A stretch of DNA of 64,000 nt from contig JADJNA010000008.1 in the NCBI GenBank assembly GCA_016709305.1, forward strand, positions 1 through 64,000, read 5' to 3'. A program made the position numbers and the translations under genes. Source of the DNA: Candidatus Villigracilis saccharophilus (lineage in GTDB: Bacteria; Chloroflexota; Anaerolineae; Anaerolineales; Villigracilaceae). The notes beneath the pieces are model-generated. The model had not been told where the DNA came from. It did no database searches and saw nothing but the letters and a program-made list of their open reading frames with translations. Position 1 is the first letter of the stretch; each line of letters opens with the position of its first letter. This document shows, one piece after another, positions 7,376-15,538 of this stretch.

Positions 7376-9538
7376 ATGACCCTGCCTGAAAATCTTGTAA
7401 AAGCTGTTCTTTTGGGTGAATACACCTACGAAAAACGTCCCGTCGAACGCGGCTATGCCGGCCGGACGTTGTACATCAATTTGGAAAATAACACCTTCCT
7501 CGAAAAAACTGTCACACAGCAGATGAAAGACCTGTTCACTGGCGGGCGCGGATTTGCGCTCAAACTACTCTGGGATGCTGTTACCCCTGAAACGAAATGG
7601 AATGACCCGCAGAATGAACTGGTCATCGCCAACGGTCCCATTTGCGGGATCACGGCTTACCCGGGTAGCGGCAAGTCCACGGTGGTGACGTTGAGTCCGC
7701 TGACAGAGAATGTGATTGACAGCAATGTCGGCGGGTACTTCGCGCCTTTCCTGAAATTCTCTGGTTTCGATGCGCTCGAAATTCAGGGCAAGGCGGCTGA
7801 GGATGTGATCATCTTTATTGACGGGGATACTGGAAAGGTTACGATCGAGACTGACTCTCTCAATGGGGTGGATTCGCATGAGATCGGCAACCAGCTTACA
7901 GCGCGATATGGAGGCGATGAAAAAGGCAGGCGTGGAATCTCGGTTCTGTCTGCGGGGCAGGCGGCGGAGCATATCCGCATTGCGTTGATCAATTCCACCT
8001 GGTACGATGTGCGCCGCAAGGAAGCGAGGCTTAAGCAGGCAGGGCGCGGCGGACCGGGGCGTGTGTTCCGCGATAAAAAGATCAAGGCCATCGTGGTGCG
8101 TTATACCGATATGGGCGGCGATAAAAATGGTGTGGCGGATATGGCACTTATCCGCAAGGCGGGGCAGCGCATTAACAAGGAAATTACGAATCTGGATGAT
8201 AAGCAGAACCAGATGCGTAAAGTTGGGACGGCAAATATCGTTGAGGTGATGGATCACTTTGATCTGCTGCCGACACATAACTTCCGCTATGGCTCGCATC
8301 CCGATACGCATTTGATCGATTCAAAAGTCTGGAAGGAAGCTTTCACGCAGGGCGTGCCCGATGGCTGTTGGCTGGGTTGCACCATGAGCTGCTCGCATGG
8401 CGTGGATCATTTCCCGATCCAAACAGGACCTTATGCTGGTCAGTGCGTCCTGGTGGATGGTCCTGAATATGAGAACGCCGCGGGGCTGGGTTCGAACATC
8501 GGTAATTTTGATCCGCAAAAAGTTTTGGAGCTCAACTTCTATTGCGACACCTATGGCGTGGACAGCATCTCGTTTGCGAACTGCGTGGCTTTTGCAATGG
8601 AATGTTACGAAGAAGGATTTATCACCAAGGAACATACAGGTGGTATGGAATTGAACTTTGGCAACGGCGCTGCGGCGCTGGAACTCATCCATCAAATGGC
8701 GCGCGGCGAAGGCTTTGGTGTGATCGTCGGTCAGGGTGTGCATTTCATGAAGGAATATTTTGTGCGCGAATTCGGCGCTGACCCGCTCTTCCTGCATGAC
8801 ATCGGCATGGAAATTAAAGGGATGGAAATTTCTGAATACCTGACCAAGGAATCACTTGCCCAGCAGGGCGGGTTTGGTCTGGCGACCAAAGGTCCGCAGC
8901 ACGATGAAGCGTGGTTGATCTTTATGGATCAGGTGCAGAATTTATTGCCGACCTTCAAGGATAAGGCTGAAGCCTTGCATTACTTCCCGATGTGGCGTAC
9001 ATGGTTCAGCCTGCATGGACTGTGCAAACTTCCGTGGAATGACATTTCACCTGAGAATAATAAGCAAACCAAAGAACCAGCCAAGGTGGAGGAACATGTT
9101 GAGAATTATTCATGGATCCATGAAGGTGTCACTGGCAAGCCGACTGTTCCACAGGATCTGTTGAATCAATCGGAGCGTGTCTATAACTTCCAAAAAGTTT
9201 TCGCATTACGCATGGGGCGTGTTGGACGCAAGCACGATTATCCGCCGTACCGCGCGATGGGACCCGTCACCGCGGCGGAATACGAATCGCGCCAGGATCG
9301 TTACGATGAGCAATTACAGCGCCTGGTTGAAGTTGATCCTGCCGGATTATCCACACAGGAGAAAATGGCGCACCTGCGCAAGTATCGCGAGAATCAATAT
9401 GAACAGTTGATGGATGCAGTTTATCAACGCCGCGGCTGGGACTCGAACAGCATCCCAACCCTCGAAAAATTGCATGAATTGGGCATTGATCTGCCCGAAG
9501 TGATCGAAGTAGTGGAACAAGCAAAGGCGACGCTATAG
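7376..9538 (+). CDS. aor: Aldehyde:ferredoxin oxidoreductase family (tungstopterin) protein
   Basis: 720-residue member of the AOR family, which oxidises aldehydes to acids with ferredoxin as acceptor using a tungsten-bispterin and one 4Fe-4S cluster. Domain 1 (about 25-235) has TGGRGFALKLLWD and NGPICGITAYPGSGKST. Cluster ligands are visible as CX3CX3C (GCWLGCTMSCSH, about 329-338) and the distant fourth Cys in GLCKLPWN near 549. It is longer than the usual 600-650 residues because of a C-terminal extension (about 640-720). It is monocistronic, with no adjacent ferredoxin or tungstate transporter. The exact aldehyde is unknown; the related benzoyl-CoA reductase BamB type is less likely without partner genes. 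Confidence 0.85.
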   Translation: MTLPENLVKAVLLGEYTYEKRPVERGYAGRTLYINLENNTFLEKTVTQQMKDLFTGGRGFALKLLWDAVTPETKWNDPQNELVIANGPICGITAYPGSGKSTVVTLSPLTENVIDSNVGGYFAPFLKFSGFDALEIQGKAAEDVIIFIDGDTGKVTIETDSLNGVDSHEIGNQLTARYGGDEKGRRGISVLSAGQAAEHIRIALINSTWYDVRRKEARLKQAGRGGPGRVFRDKKIKAIVVRYTDMGGDKNGVADMALIRKAGQRINKEITNLDDKQNQMRKVGTANIVEVMDHFDLLPTHNFRYGSHPDTHLIDSKVWKEAFTQGVPDGCWLGCTMSCSHGVDHFPIQTGPYAGQCVLVDGPEYENAAGLGSNIGNFDPQKVLELNFYCDTYGVDSISFANCVAFAMECYEEGFITKEHTGGMELNFGNGAAALELIHQMARGEGFGVIVGQGVHFMKEYFVREFGADPLFLHDIGMEIKGMEISEYLTKESLAQQGGFGLATKGPQHDEAWLIFMDQVQNLLPTFKDKAEALHYFPMWRTWFSLHGLCKLPWNDISPENNKQTKEPAKVEEHVENYSWIHEGVTGKPTVPQDLLNQSERVYNFQKVFALRMGRVGRKHDYPPYRAMGPVTAAEYESRQDRYDEQLQRLVEVDPAGLSTQEKMAHLRKYRENQYEQLMDAVYQRRGWDSNSIPTLEKLHELGIDLPEVIEVVEQAKATL

Positions 9539-9659
9539 TTCAGGCTGACTAAAACAGGAAACAACCGGGACACAGAGTCGCGGAGATCTTTCTTCCGTAT
9601 CTTTGTGTCTCAGTTGTTATTTCTTCTCTTTCTACTTTTCTCCTTCATCTTTTCCACAG

Positions 9660-9665
9660 TATAAT
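9660..9665 (+). promoter_or_regulatory. -10 box placed for leaderless transcription
   Basis: TATAAT at 9660-9665 is followed by seven bases and then the ATG at 9673. Transcription would start at or next to the A of the ATG. No Shine-Dalgarno sequence is present between. Confidence 0.55.
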
Positions 9666-9672
9666 TCGTCCA

Positions 9673-10089
9673 ATGGACACGCAAAATACTACATTTCGAA
9701 ATTACCTGCCATCCACCATCACCCTCATCATTCTTGGCTGGGGTGGACTTGCCGCGATATTCTTTTTTTTTCTACCATACGTCTGGGCACGCTGGGGTTT
9801 CTTCGTTTTTGGGATCATGGCGCTCACAGGCACAGCCATACCGATCGTGTATTTTTTTAACCAGCGTTTTCCAAGCGATCCTCCAGCAGAATCTAATGTC
9901 ATCGTTCGGCAGGCGATCTGGGCTGGAGTTTATTTTGCCACGCTGGCGTGGCTGCAATTAGGGCGTCTGGTCACATTGTATGTAGTGTTTGGTTTGGCCG
10001 CCGGTATCATTGCCGCGGAATATTTTATTCGCCTCCGTGAAAAAGCGAATTGGAAAAAACCAGCAACCCCTGATGACAAACCTTCGTGA
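9673..10089 (+). CDS. Four-helix membrane protein of unknown function
   Basis: 138-residue integral membrane protein with four hydrophobic helices at about residues 15-36, 41-62, 76-94 and 98-115 and a short charged Lys/Pro-rich C-terminus. No family was recognised. The gene has no ribosome site, but a TATAAT ends seven bases before the ATG, so it is probably leaderless. Its last 17 bases overlap the start of selA in another frame, so the two are likely cotranscribed. A job in selenium metabolism is possible from position only; nothing in the sequence supports it directly. Confidence 0.65.
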   Translation: MDTQNTTFRNYLPSTITLIILGWGGLAAIFFFFLPYVWARWGFFVFGIMALTGTAIPIVYFFNQRFPSDPPAESNVIVRQAIWAGVYFATLAWLQLGRLVTLYVVFGLAAGIIAAEYFIRLREKANWKKPATPDDKPS

Positions 10090-11425
10090 CCTTCCCTCGG
10101 TTGAACAATTATTACAAACACAAACTTCTGCAGAATTGATCGCGCGATTTGGCAGGCCTTTGGCATTGACTGCCATCCGTTCAATATTGGATGAAGCCCG
10201 CGCGCGTTTCAAGCTTAACCCCGTACCTGCTCTGCCCTCAATTGATCTCATCCTCGCCCAAACAGACTCACTCCTATCCGCGTGGACGAAGCCAACCCTT
10301 ATCCCTGTCATCAACGCCACGGGTGTTATCTTGCACACGAATTTGGGGCGTGCGCCATTAAGCGCAGCGACCATCCACGCAATGGATATGGTCGCGCGTG
10401 GATACTCCAACCTCGAATATGATCTCGAAAAAGGTACGCGCGGTTCACGTCTGATTCACGCAGAGTCCATACTGCAAAAATTGACTGGTGCAGAATCCGC
10501 GCTGGTCGTCAATAACAACGCCGCGGCTGTTTTACTGGTACTTTCCGCGTTGGCGAACAGGAAGCGGGTGATCATTTCCCGTTCGCAACTGGTTGAGATC
10601 GGCGGCGGATTCCGCGTGCCAGATGTGATGAAACAATCTGGCGCAAAACTGGTGGAGGTCGGTACGACCAATCGAGTCCATTTGCGGGATTATGAAAACG
10701 CCTTGCAGGAACCGACCGCGCTTGTAATGAGTGTGCATCCCTCCAACTTTAAGATCATCGGTTTTACTGAAGAACCCGATCTAAAGGATATTGTCGAAGT
10801 TAGCCATCATGCTGCCGCTTTCGTTGTGGATGATCTTGGTTCTGGAGCATTACTCGATACCGCCAAATATGGTCTTGCGCACGAACCAACCGTACAGGAG
10901 TCGTTGGCGGCAGGCTCGGATGTGGTCTGTTTCTCAGGAGATAAATTGCTTGGCGGTCCGCAGGCGGGAATTATTGTGGGCAGGAAAGTTTTGATCGATA
11001 AGATCAAAAAACATCCGCTGGCCCGGGCTGTCCGCGCGGATAAGGTTTGCCTTGCGGGAATCAGCGCCACACTTTTGCATTATCTCAAAAATGACGCGGA
11101 GCGGGAGATCCCGATCTGGAAGATGATGTCGCTTACGTTGAAACAGGTAAGAGGGCGGGCGGAAGCGTGGAAAAAAGAAGTAGGTCAGGGAAATGTTGTG
11201 GAGGGTGAGTCCACCGTGGGCGGTGGAAGTCTGCCTGGTGAATCCTTCAAAACATATTTGTTGTCTTTGGAAGTAAAGTCACCTGATAAATTCCTGAAAA
11301 AATTACGCGATCAGGATCCGCCCATCATCGCGCGCACAGAAAACGATAAAATATTGCTTGACCCGCGCACTATTTTGCCCGAACAGGATGGCGCGCTGCT
11401 GGCTGGCTTGAAGAATGCGTTATAA
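10073..11425 (+). CDS. selA: L-seryl-tRNA(Sec) selenium transferase
   Basis: 450-residue PLP enzyme that converts Ser-tRNA(Sec) to Sec-tRNA(Sec) with selenophosphate. The N-terminal tRNA-binding region begins LRDLPSVEQLL. The core has INATGVILHTNLGRAPLS and VVNNNAAAVLLVLSAL, and the Schiff-base lysine lies in FSGDKLLGGPQAG at about residue 291. ATG 10073 is chosen because the homology begins there; the frame stays open 28 codons upstream, inside the preceding membrane gene. selB, selC and selD are not in the window. Its presence shows that the genome encodes selenocysteine and supports the UGA reading proposed at 49212. Length is normal. Confidence 0.93.
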   Translation: MTNLRDLPSVEQLLQTQTSAELIARFGRPLALTAIRSILDEARARFKLNPVPALPSIDLILAQTDSLLSAWTKPTLIPVINATGVILHTNLGRAPLSAATIHAMDMVARGYSNLEYDLEKGTRGSRLIHAESILQKLTGAESALVVNNNAAAVLLVLSALANRKRVIISRSQLVEIGGGFRVPDVMKQSGAKLVEVGTTNRVHLRDYENALQEPTALVMSVHPSNFKIIGFTEEPDLKDIVEVSHHAAAFVVDDLGSGALLDTAKYGLAHEPTVQESLAAGSDVVCFSGDKLLGGPQAGIIVGRKVLIDKIKKHPLARAVRADKVCLAGISATLLHYLKNDAEREIPIWKMMSLTLKQVRGRAEAWKKEVGQGNVVEGESTVGGGSLPGESFKTYLLSLEVKSPDKFLKKLRDQDPPIIARTENDKILLDPRTILPEQDGALLAGLKNAL

Positions 11426-11524
11426 CGTGGAATGTCGCTGCGAGCGCTTTTGCGAAACAGCCTCTTGCAAAGAGGCGATTGCACCTGGCGCAAGTGCAGG
11501 TGTGACATATAAAACGGAGATTTA

Positions 11525-12775
11525 ATGAAATCAGATATTGATGTAATGATGAAAGCCAGAAACCTGGATGCGATCATCGTGTTTGGGAATGCCGAGCATA
11601 ATCCGCCAATGACCTATTTGACCGGCGGCGGGCATGTCAGCCATGCCACCTTGATCAAAAAACGCGATGAGAAAGCCATTCTCTTTTTTGGAGACATGGA
11701 ACGCGATGAAGCCGCCAAAAGCGGTCTACGCCTGATCCCGTATAGTAATTATGATTTTGATGAGCTAAGCAAAAAGGCGAACCGTGATGGGCTGCTGGCG
11801 GGTGCGTATCGTTGTGAATTAATGTTAAACGATGCCGGTGTCAATTCTGGGAGAGTGGGGGTCTATGGAACGTATGATCTCAGCGCTGTCTTTGGAATGC
11901 TCTCCCATTTGCAAAAAATGATGCCGTCTATTGAATTTGTGGGCGAGGCGCGTGAGGATCCGATCTTCATGCGTGTCATGGAAACAAAGGATGAATCTGA
12001 AGTGGCGCGCATCCGCAAAATGGGGAAGATCACAACGAATGTGGTCGCTAGGGTCGCAGATTTTCTGACCTCCTGCAATGTAAACGCGGATGAAGTTTTA
12101 CTGAAAGAAGATGGGTCTTTATTGACCGTTGGGGATGTGCATTCAAAGATCCGCTTGTGGGTTGCCGAACAAGGCGCTGAACTTCCCTCTGGGTTTATCT
12201 TTGCGATCGGCCGCGATGCGGGCGTCCCGCATTCAGCAGGAACTCCGTCAGACTTGATGAGACTTGGGCAGACCATTGTCTTTGATATTTATCCTGCCGA
12301 AGCGGGTGGCGGCTATTACTACGATTTCACGCGCACCTGGAGTTTGGGATATGCCACCCCGCAGGCGCAGGAACTCTACGATCAGGTCAGGGAAATTTTT
12401 GAAAAGTTGAACGAGAATTTTGACCTCAATGCGCCGTTTAAAAATTACCAACAAATGACTTGTGAGTATTATGAATCAAAGGGACACAAGACCCCGCTGC
12501 ATACAAAATCCTCGGTGGAGGGGTATGTTCACGGGCTGGGTCATGGGGTGGGACTCAACATCCACGAACGGCCGTTCAGCAGTCTTTTGAACGGTGACGA
12601 TCATCGGCTCGCTCCTGGCGTTGTCATTACCTCGGAACCCGGGTTGTATTATCCTGAAAAAGGCATGGGCTTTCGCATTGAAGATACGCTTTGGGTTCGC
12701 CCCGATGGTAAGATGGAAACCCTTGCTGAATATCCTTATGATTTTGTTCTGCCGATGAAGAATTGGAAAAAATAA
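11525..12775 (+). CDS. M24 family metallopeptidase (Xaa-Pro aminopeptidase-like)
   Basis: 416-residue creatinase/aminopeptidase-P fold protein. The N-terminal domain (about 1-150) precedes a pita-bread catalytic domain with the full metal-ligand set: FDIYPAEAGGGYYYDFTRTW (two Asp), HGLGHGVGLNIHE (His), ITSEPGLYY (Glu) and GFRIEDT (Glu). Family members cut the bond before proline at peptide N-termini. It has no signal peptide. Its stop overlaps the tsaD start as TAATG, so the two are coupled. The ribosome site is CGGAG seven to ten bases before ATG. Confidence 0.87.
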   Translation: MKSDIDVMMKARNLDAIIVFGNAEHNPPMTYLTGGGHVSHATLIKKRDEKAILFFGDMERDEAAKSGLRLIPYSNYDFDELSKKANRDGLLAGAYRCELMLNDAGVNSGRVGVYGTYDLSAVFGMLSHLQKMMPSIEFVGEAREDPIFMRVMETKDESEVARIRKMGKITTNVVARVADFLTSCNVNADEVLLKEDGSLLTVGDVHSKIRLWVAEQGAELPSGFIFAIGRDAGVPHSAGTPSDLMRLGQTIVFDIYPAEAGGGYYYDFTRTWSLGYATPQAQELYDQVREIFEKLNENFDLNAPFKNYQQMTCEYYESKGHKTPLHTKSSVEGYVHGLGHGVGLNIHERPFSSLLNGDDHRLAPGVVITSEPGLYYPEKGMGFRIEDTLWVRPDGKMETLAEYPYDFVLPMKNWKK

Positions 12776-13800
12776 TGGCTCTCAAACCCGCCCGTATCCT
12801 TGCAATTGAATCCTCCTGTGATGAAACCGCCTGTGCCATCCTCGAAAACGGCCGCGCCTTGCTTTCATCTGTTGTCGCTTCGCAAATGGAAATCCATGCG
12901 CGTTATGGCGGGGTATTTCCAGAAGTGGCTTCGCGCCAGCATGTCCTGAGCATTACTTCTGTCGTGGAGCAGGCACTCACACAGGCGCACCTTACGCTCA
13001 AGGATATAGACGCGATCGCTGTCACGCAAGGACCGGGCTTGGCGGGTTCTCTGGTGGTGGGCATGAATATGGCCAAGGGGCTCGCACTTGGTTCTGGTCT
13101 GCCCTTGATCGGGGTCAATCATCTTGAGGGACATTTATACTCGGCCTGGGTCTACAACTCCGACGAACGCGCGCCCGCGGAGCCGCAATTCCCATTGATG
13201 GTTTTACTCGTCTCAGGCGGGCACTCCGAATTGAATCTCATGACCGATCATTTGACCTATCAACGGCTCGGTTCAACCCTCGACGATGCTGCTGGTGAGG
13301 CTTTCGACAAAGTCGCCCGCATGTTGGAACTCGGCTATCCCGGCGGACCCGCTGTCCAGAAATCCGCGGAAGAGGGCGACCCGAATCGATTCAAGTTCCC
13401 GCGCGCCTGGCTTGACGGCACCTGGGATTTTTCGTTCAGCGGGTTGAAAACATCTGTCCTGTACGAAGTGCGTGAATTGCAAAAGAAGAGCGGTTCACTG
13501 CCTGTCGCTGATCTGGCCGCGTCTTTTCAAAAAGCGGTTATCGACGTGCTTTACAAGAAAACAATGGATGCTGCGCGCGAGTTTGGCGCGAAAGAGGTAC
13601 TCATTGCAGGCGGGGTTTCTGCCAACCGTCCGTTGCGCCAGGTATTCAAGGCTCAAACTGAATTTCCTGTTCATATTCCCCCGTTGTCTTTGTGTACCGA
13701 TAATGCCGCCATGATCGCATCGGCAGGATATTACCGTTTTGCGCTCGGGCATATCTCACAATTGGATATGGATGTGCTTCCGACCTGGCCGCTCTCATAA
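12775..13800 (+). CDS. tsaD: tRNA N6-adenosine threonylcarbamoyltransferase
   Basis: 341-residue ASKHA-fold protein that transfers the threonylcarbamoyl group to A37 of ANN-reading tRNAs. It begins MALKPARILAIESSCDET and has the metal-binding NHLEGH motif at about 113-118, VSGGHSEL, and the C-terminal GGVSANRPLR and CTDNAAMIA motifs. The ATG at 12775 overlaps the stop of the peptidase gene by one base; an in-frame ATG four codons earlier lies inside that gene and was not chosen. tsaC, which makes the substrate threonylcarbamoyl-AMP, converges on it from the other strand. Confidence 0.95.
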   Translation: MALKPARILAIESSCDETACAILENGRALLSSVVASQMEIHARYGGVFPEVASRQHVLSITSVVEQALTQAHLTLKDIDAIAVTQGPGLAGSLVVGMNMAKGLALGSGLPLIGVNHLEGHLYSAWVYNSDERAPAEPQFPLMVLLVSGGHSELNLMTDHLTYQRLGSTLDDAAGEAFDKVARMLELGYPGGPAVQKSAEEGDPNRFKFPRAWLDGTWDFSFSGLKTSVLYEVRELQKKSGSLPVADLAASFQKAVIDVLYKKTMDAAREFGAKEVLIAGGVSANRPLRQVFKAQTEFPVHIPPLSLCTDNAAMIASAGYYRFALGHISQLDMDVLPTWPLS

Positions 13801-13813
13801 AAAAAATCACATT

Positions 13814-13889
13814 GATTTAAAAACAGAACCGCCTTTGACTTGCCCAAGTCATCGGCGGTTCTTATTAGGAGAATGTAATGCTTATTATA
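13814..13889 (-). ncRNA. Small-RNA-like element, copy A (promoter box, short transcript, terminator)
   Basis: Read on the minus strand: TATAAT (13889-13884), 22 bases including ACATTCTCC, then a nested hairpin (13861-13826) with outer stem GAACCGCC/GGCGGTTC and inner stem GACTT-GGGC-AAGTC, then CTGTTTTTAAA. This is the layout of a roughly 60-nucleotide transcript with its own terminator. Copy B (13966-14040) repeats the layout with a different outer stem that still pairs. It could also be only a duplicated terminator behind tsaC. Confidence 0.4.
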
Positions 13890-13965
13890 TGCGGGCACTT
13901 AATAGCGACCTGAAACATGACTAAGAATTGGATAAGAGAAACAACAGGTTGAACTTTGCTTAAGT

Positions 13966-14040
13966 TAAAACTCAAACCCCGCTTCAGACTTGCCCAAGTC
14001 TGTTACGGGGTTTGCTGAGGGAGAATGTATTTCTATTATA
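13966..14040 (-). ncRNA. Small-RNA-like element, copy B
   Basis: Minus-strand TATAAT (14040-14035), 21 bases with ACATTCTCCC, then hairpin 14013-13974 with outer stem AAACCCCG/CGGGGTTT and the same inner GACTT-GGGC-AAGTC stem, followed by GAGTTTTAAC. Compared with copy A the inner stem and upstream bases are conserved, while the outer stem has changed on both sides and still pairs. That favours selection on structure. No ORF of note is present. Confidence 0.4.
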
Positions 14041-14096
14041 TGGGCATCACTTTAGCACAGTCTGAAGATAACTTAAATAACGGATGAGAGTTTTGG

Positions 14097-14702
14097 TTAT
14101 AAAACTGCCATCAGGTCATTTAATGAGATCGGTCCTTCACGTAGGATCCCCGGCAGGTCACCTGTGCAATCCACCAGTGTGGAAGGGACGCCTCCAATTG
14201 TTTTTCCACCATCCAAAATTAAAGGGATTCGTCCGTTGAGCTGGTCAAATACTTCCTGTGCTGTTGAGGGATTTTGTCCGCCTGAAATATTTGCCGAGGT
14301 GACTGCCATCGGTCCAGCCGCGCGCAATAGTGCAAGCGCATCGGGATGATTGGGAATGCGGACTGCGATGGTGGAAGTGGCAGAGACTGCCGGGGGGAGA
14401 GTCTGTTTTTTGGGGATGATACAAGTTAGAGGTCCAGGCCAGAAGCGGGCTGCCAAACGGAGAGCCATGTCTGGGGTGCCGCCTGCAATTTTTTCGAGGT
14501 CGCTTAGGTCTCCGATCAAGATGGGAATGGCCTTTTCGATGGGACGATCCTTGGCGGTGTAAATACTTTCAATGGCATTGTTGTTGAACGCCAGCGCGCC
14601 GAGACCGTACACGGTGTCGGTGGGGAAGGCGACGATGCCTCCGTTTTTCAGGATTTGTAACGCGATTTGAATTTCACTGGCAGGAAGGATCTCGGTTTTC
14701 AT
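14097..14702 (-). CDS. tsaC: Threonylcarbamoyl-AMP synthase
   Basis: 201-residue YrdC/Sua5-domain enzyme that makes threonylcarbamoyl-AMP from threonine, bicarbonate and ATP for t6A37 tRNA modification. Motifs are GGIVAFPTDTVYGLGA at 21-36, KDRPIEKAIPIL (the KRP-like nucleotide site), ARFWPGPLT at 85-93, and VTSANISGGQNPST. It is the short form without a Sua5 C-terminal domain. Its ATG overlaps the prmC stop as ATGA, placing it last in the prmC operon, and it converges on tsaD across the small-RNA-like elements. Confidence 0.93.
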   Translation of the reverse strand: MKTEILPASEIQIALQILKNGGIVAFPTDTVYGLGALAFNNNAIESIYTAKDRPIEKAIPILIGDLSDLEKIAGGTPDMALRLAARFWPGPLTCIIPKKQTLPPAVSATSTIAVRIPNHPDALALLRAAGPMAVTSANISGGQNPSTAQEVFDQLNGRIPLILDGGKTIGGVPSTLVDCTGDLPGILREGPISLNDLMAVL

Positions 14703-15538
14703 GTGAACATGATCTCCAGCAATCGGTCGCGGCCTGTCAGGTCTTGATGTAAATGAATGGTGACATCAGAGAATGAATCGAAAGCCAGACTGAGTGCTTT
14801 TACACCGAGGGTGGATTCGATCTCAAGCAGCATCATGCCGCGCGGAGCAAGCCAGCCGGGTGCTAATTTGAAGAGATGCCGATACACTTCGAGTCCGTCT
14901 TCGCCGCCATCGAGCGCGAGGGTGGGTTCTTTTCCATAAATGGGAAGTTGATGCAATGCCTTGGTGGGAATATAGGGAAGGTTCGCGCAGATGAGGTCAA
15001 AGTGGCTGTCGGTGGGCAGAAAGTCCACAGGATGCGGAAGAAGGTCGCATTGTAAAAAATCTATGCGGTGATGGACGTGGAATTTAAGGGCATTATGCTT
15101 TGCTACATGGAGCGCGCTCATGGAAATATCCGTTGCAAGGATGCGCGCGTCTGGAACGTGCATGGCAATGGATGCGGCGATCGCGCCTGAGCCTGTGCCA
15201 ATATCTGCCATGGTGCGGCGCTCTGGAGATTCTTTAAGCCAGGCGATCGCTTTTTCCACCAGCAGTTCTGTTTCGGGGCGCGGGATGAGCACTTCATTGG
15301 TAATGTCGAAATCAAGCCCGAAGAATTCCCAGTGACCGAGGATGTAGGGAAGAGGAGTGCCATCTTTCAGCTTGGAGAATTCTGTCTGGGCGGAATCAAT
15401 TTGAGACTGGGTTAGTTGTGTTTCCAGATGTGCGAGAATCCATGTGCGCGGACGGTCGATCACGTGCGCAAGAATGAGCTGCGCGTCGAGGTCTGTCCAA
15501 TCGCCCTTTTGTTGTTCCAGGAATTCAGCTGCGTTCAT
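14699..15538 (-). CDS. prmC: Peptide chain release factor N5-glutamine methyltransferase
   Basis: 279-residue SAM-dependent methyltransferase that modifies the Gln of the GGQ motif in release factors. The N-terminal helical domain (1-80) ends in the PLPYILGHWEFFGLDF substrate signature. The SAM site is ADIGTGSGAIAASIA near 112-126. The catalytic motif reads NLPY (ICANLPYIPT), where most PrmC proteins have NPPY. Its ATG overlaps the upstream permease stop as ATGA. Its substrate gene prfA lies 4 kb upstream on the same strand, separated by agmatinase and two permease genes. Confidence 0.9.
   Translation of the reverse strand: MNAAEFLEQQKGDWTDLDAQLILAHVIDRPRTWILAHLETQLTQSQIDSAQTEFSKLKDGTPLPYILGHWEFFGLDFDITNEVLIPRPETELLVEKAIAWLKESPERRTMADIGTGSGAIAASIAMHVPDARILATDISMSALHVAKHNALKFHVHHRIDFLQCDLLPHPVDFLPTDSHFDLICANLPYIPTKALHQLPIYGKEPTLALDGGEDGLEVYRHLFKLAPGWLAPRGMMLLEIESTLGVKALSLAFDSFSDVTIHLHQDLTGRDRLLEIMFT

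Noticed and set aside
9550..9620. GGACACAGAGTCGCGGAGA-type sequence, also near 3500 and 19500
   Set aside because: Short imperfect phrases of similar wording; they may be remnants of a repeat, but I could not define ends.
9989..10072. N-terminal 28-codon extension of selA
   Set aside because: It lies inside the membrane protein gene, has no homology, and the ATG at 10073 fits the family start.
11427..11510. Possible fourth copy of the dispersed palindrome downstream of selA
   Set aside because: Only short phrases (GTCGCTGCGAGCG, GCGATTGCACCTGG) are shared and the inverted ends do not pair well.
13876..13912. Short peptide after AGGAGAATGTAATG on the plus strand
   Set aside because: The second copy does not keep the peptide frame, so a coding role is unlikely; the minus-strand RNA reading explains conservation better.
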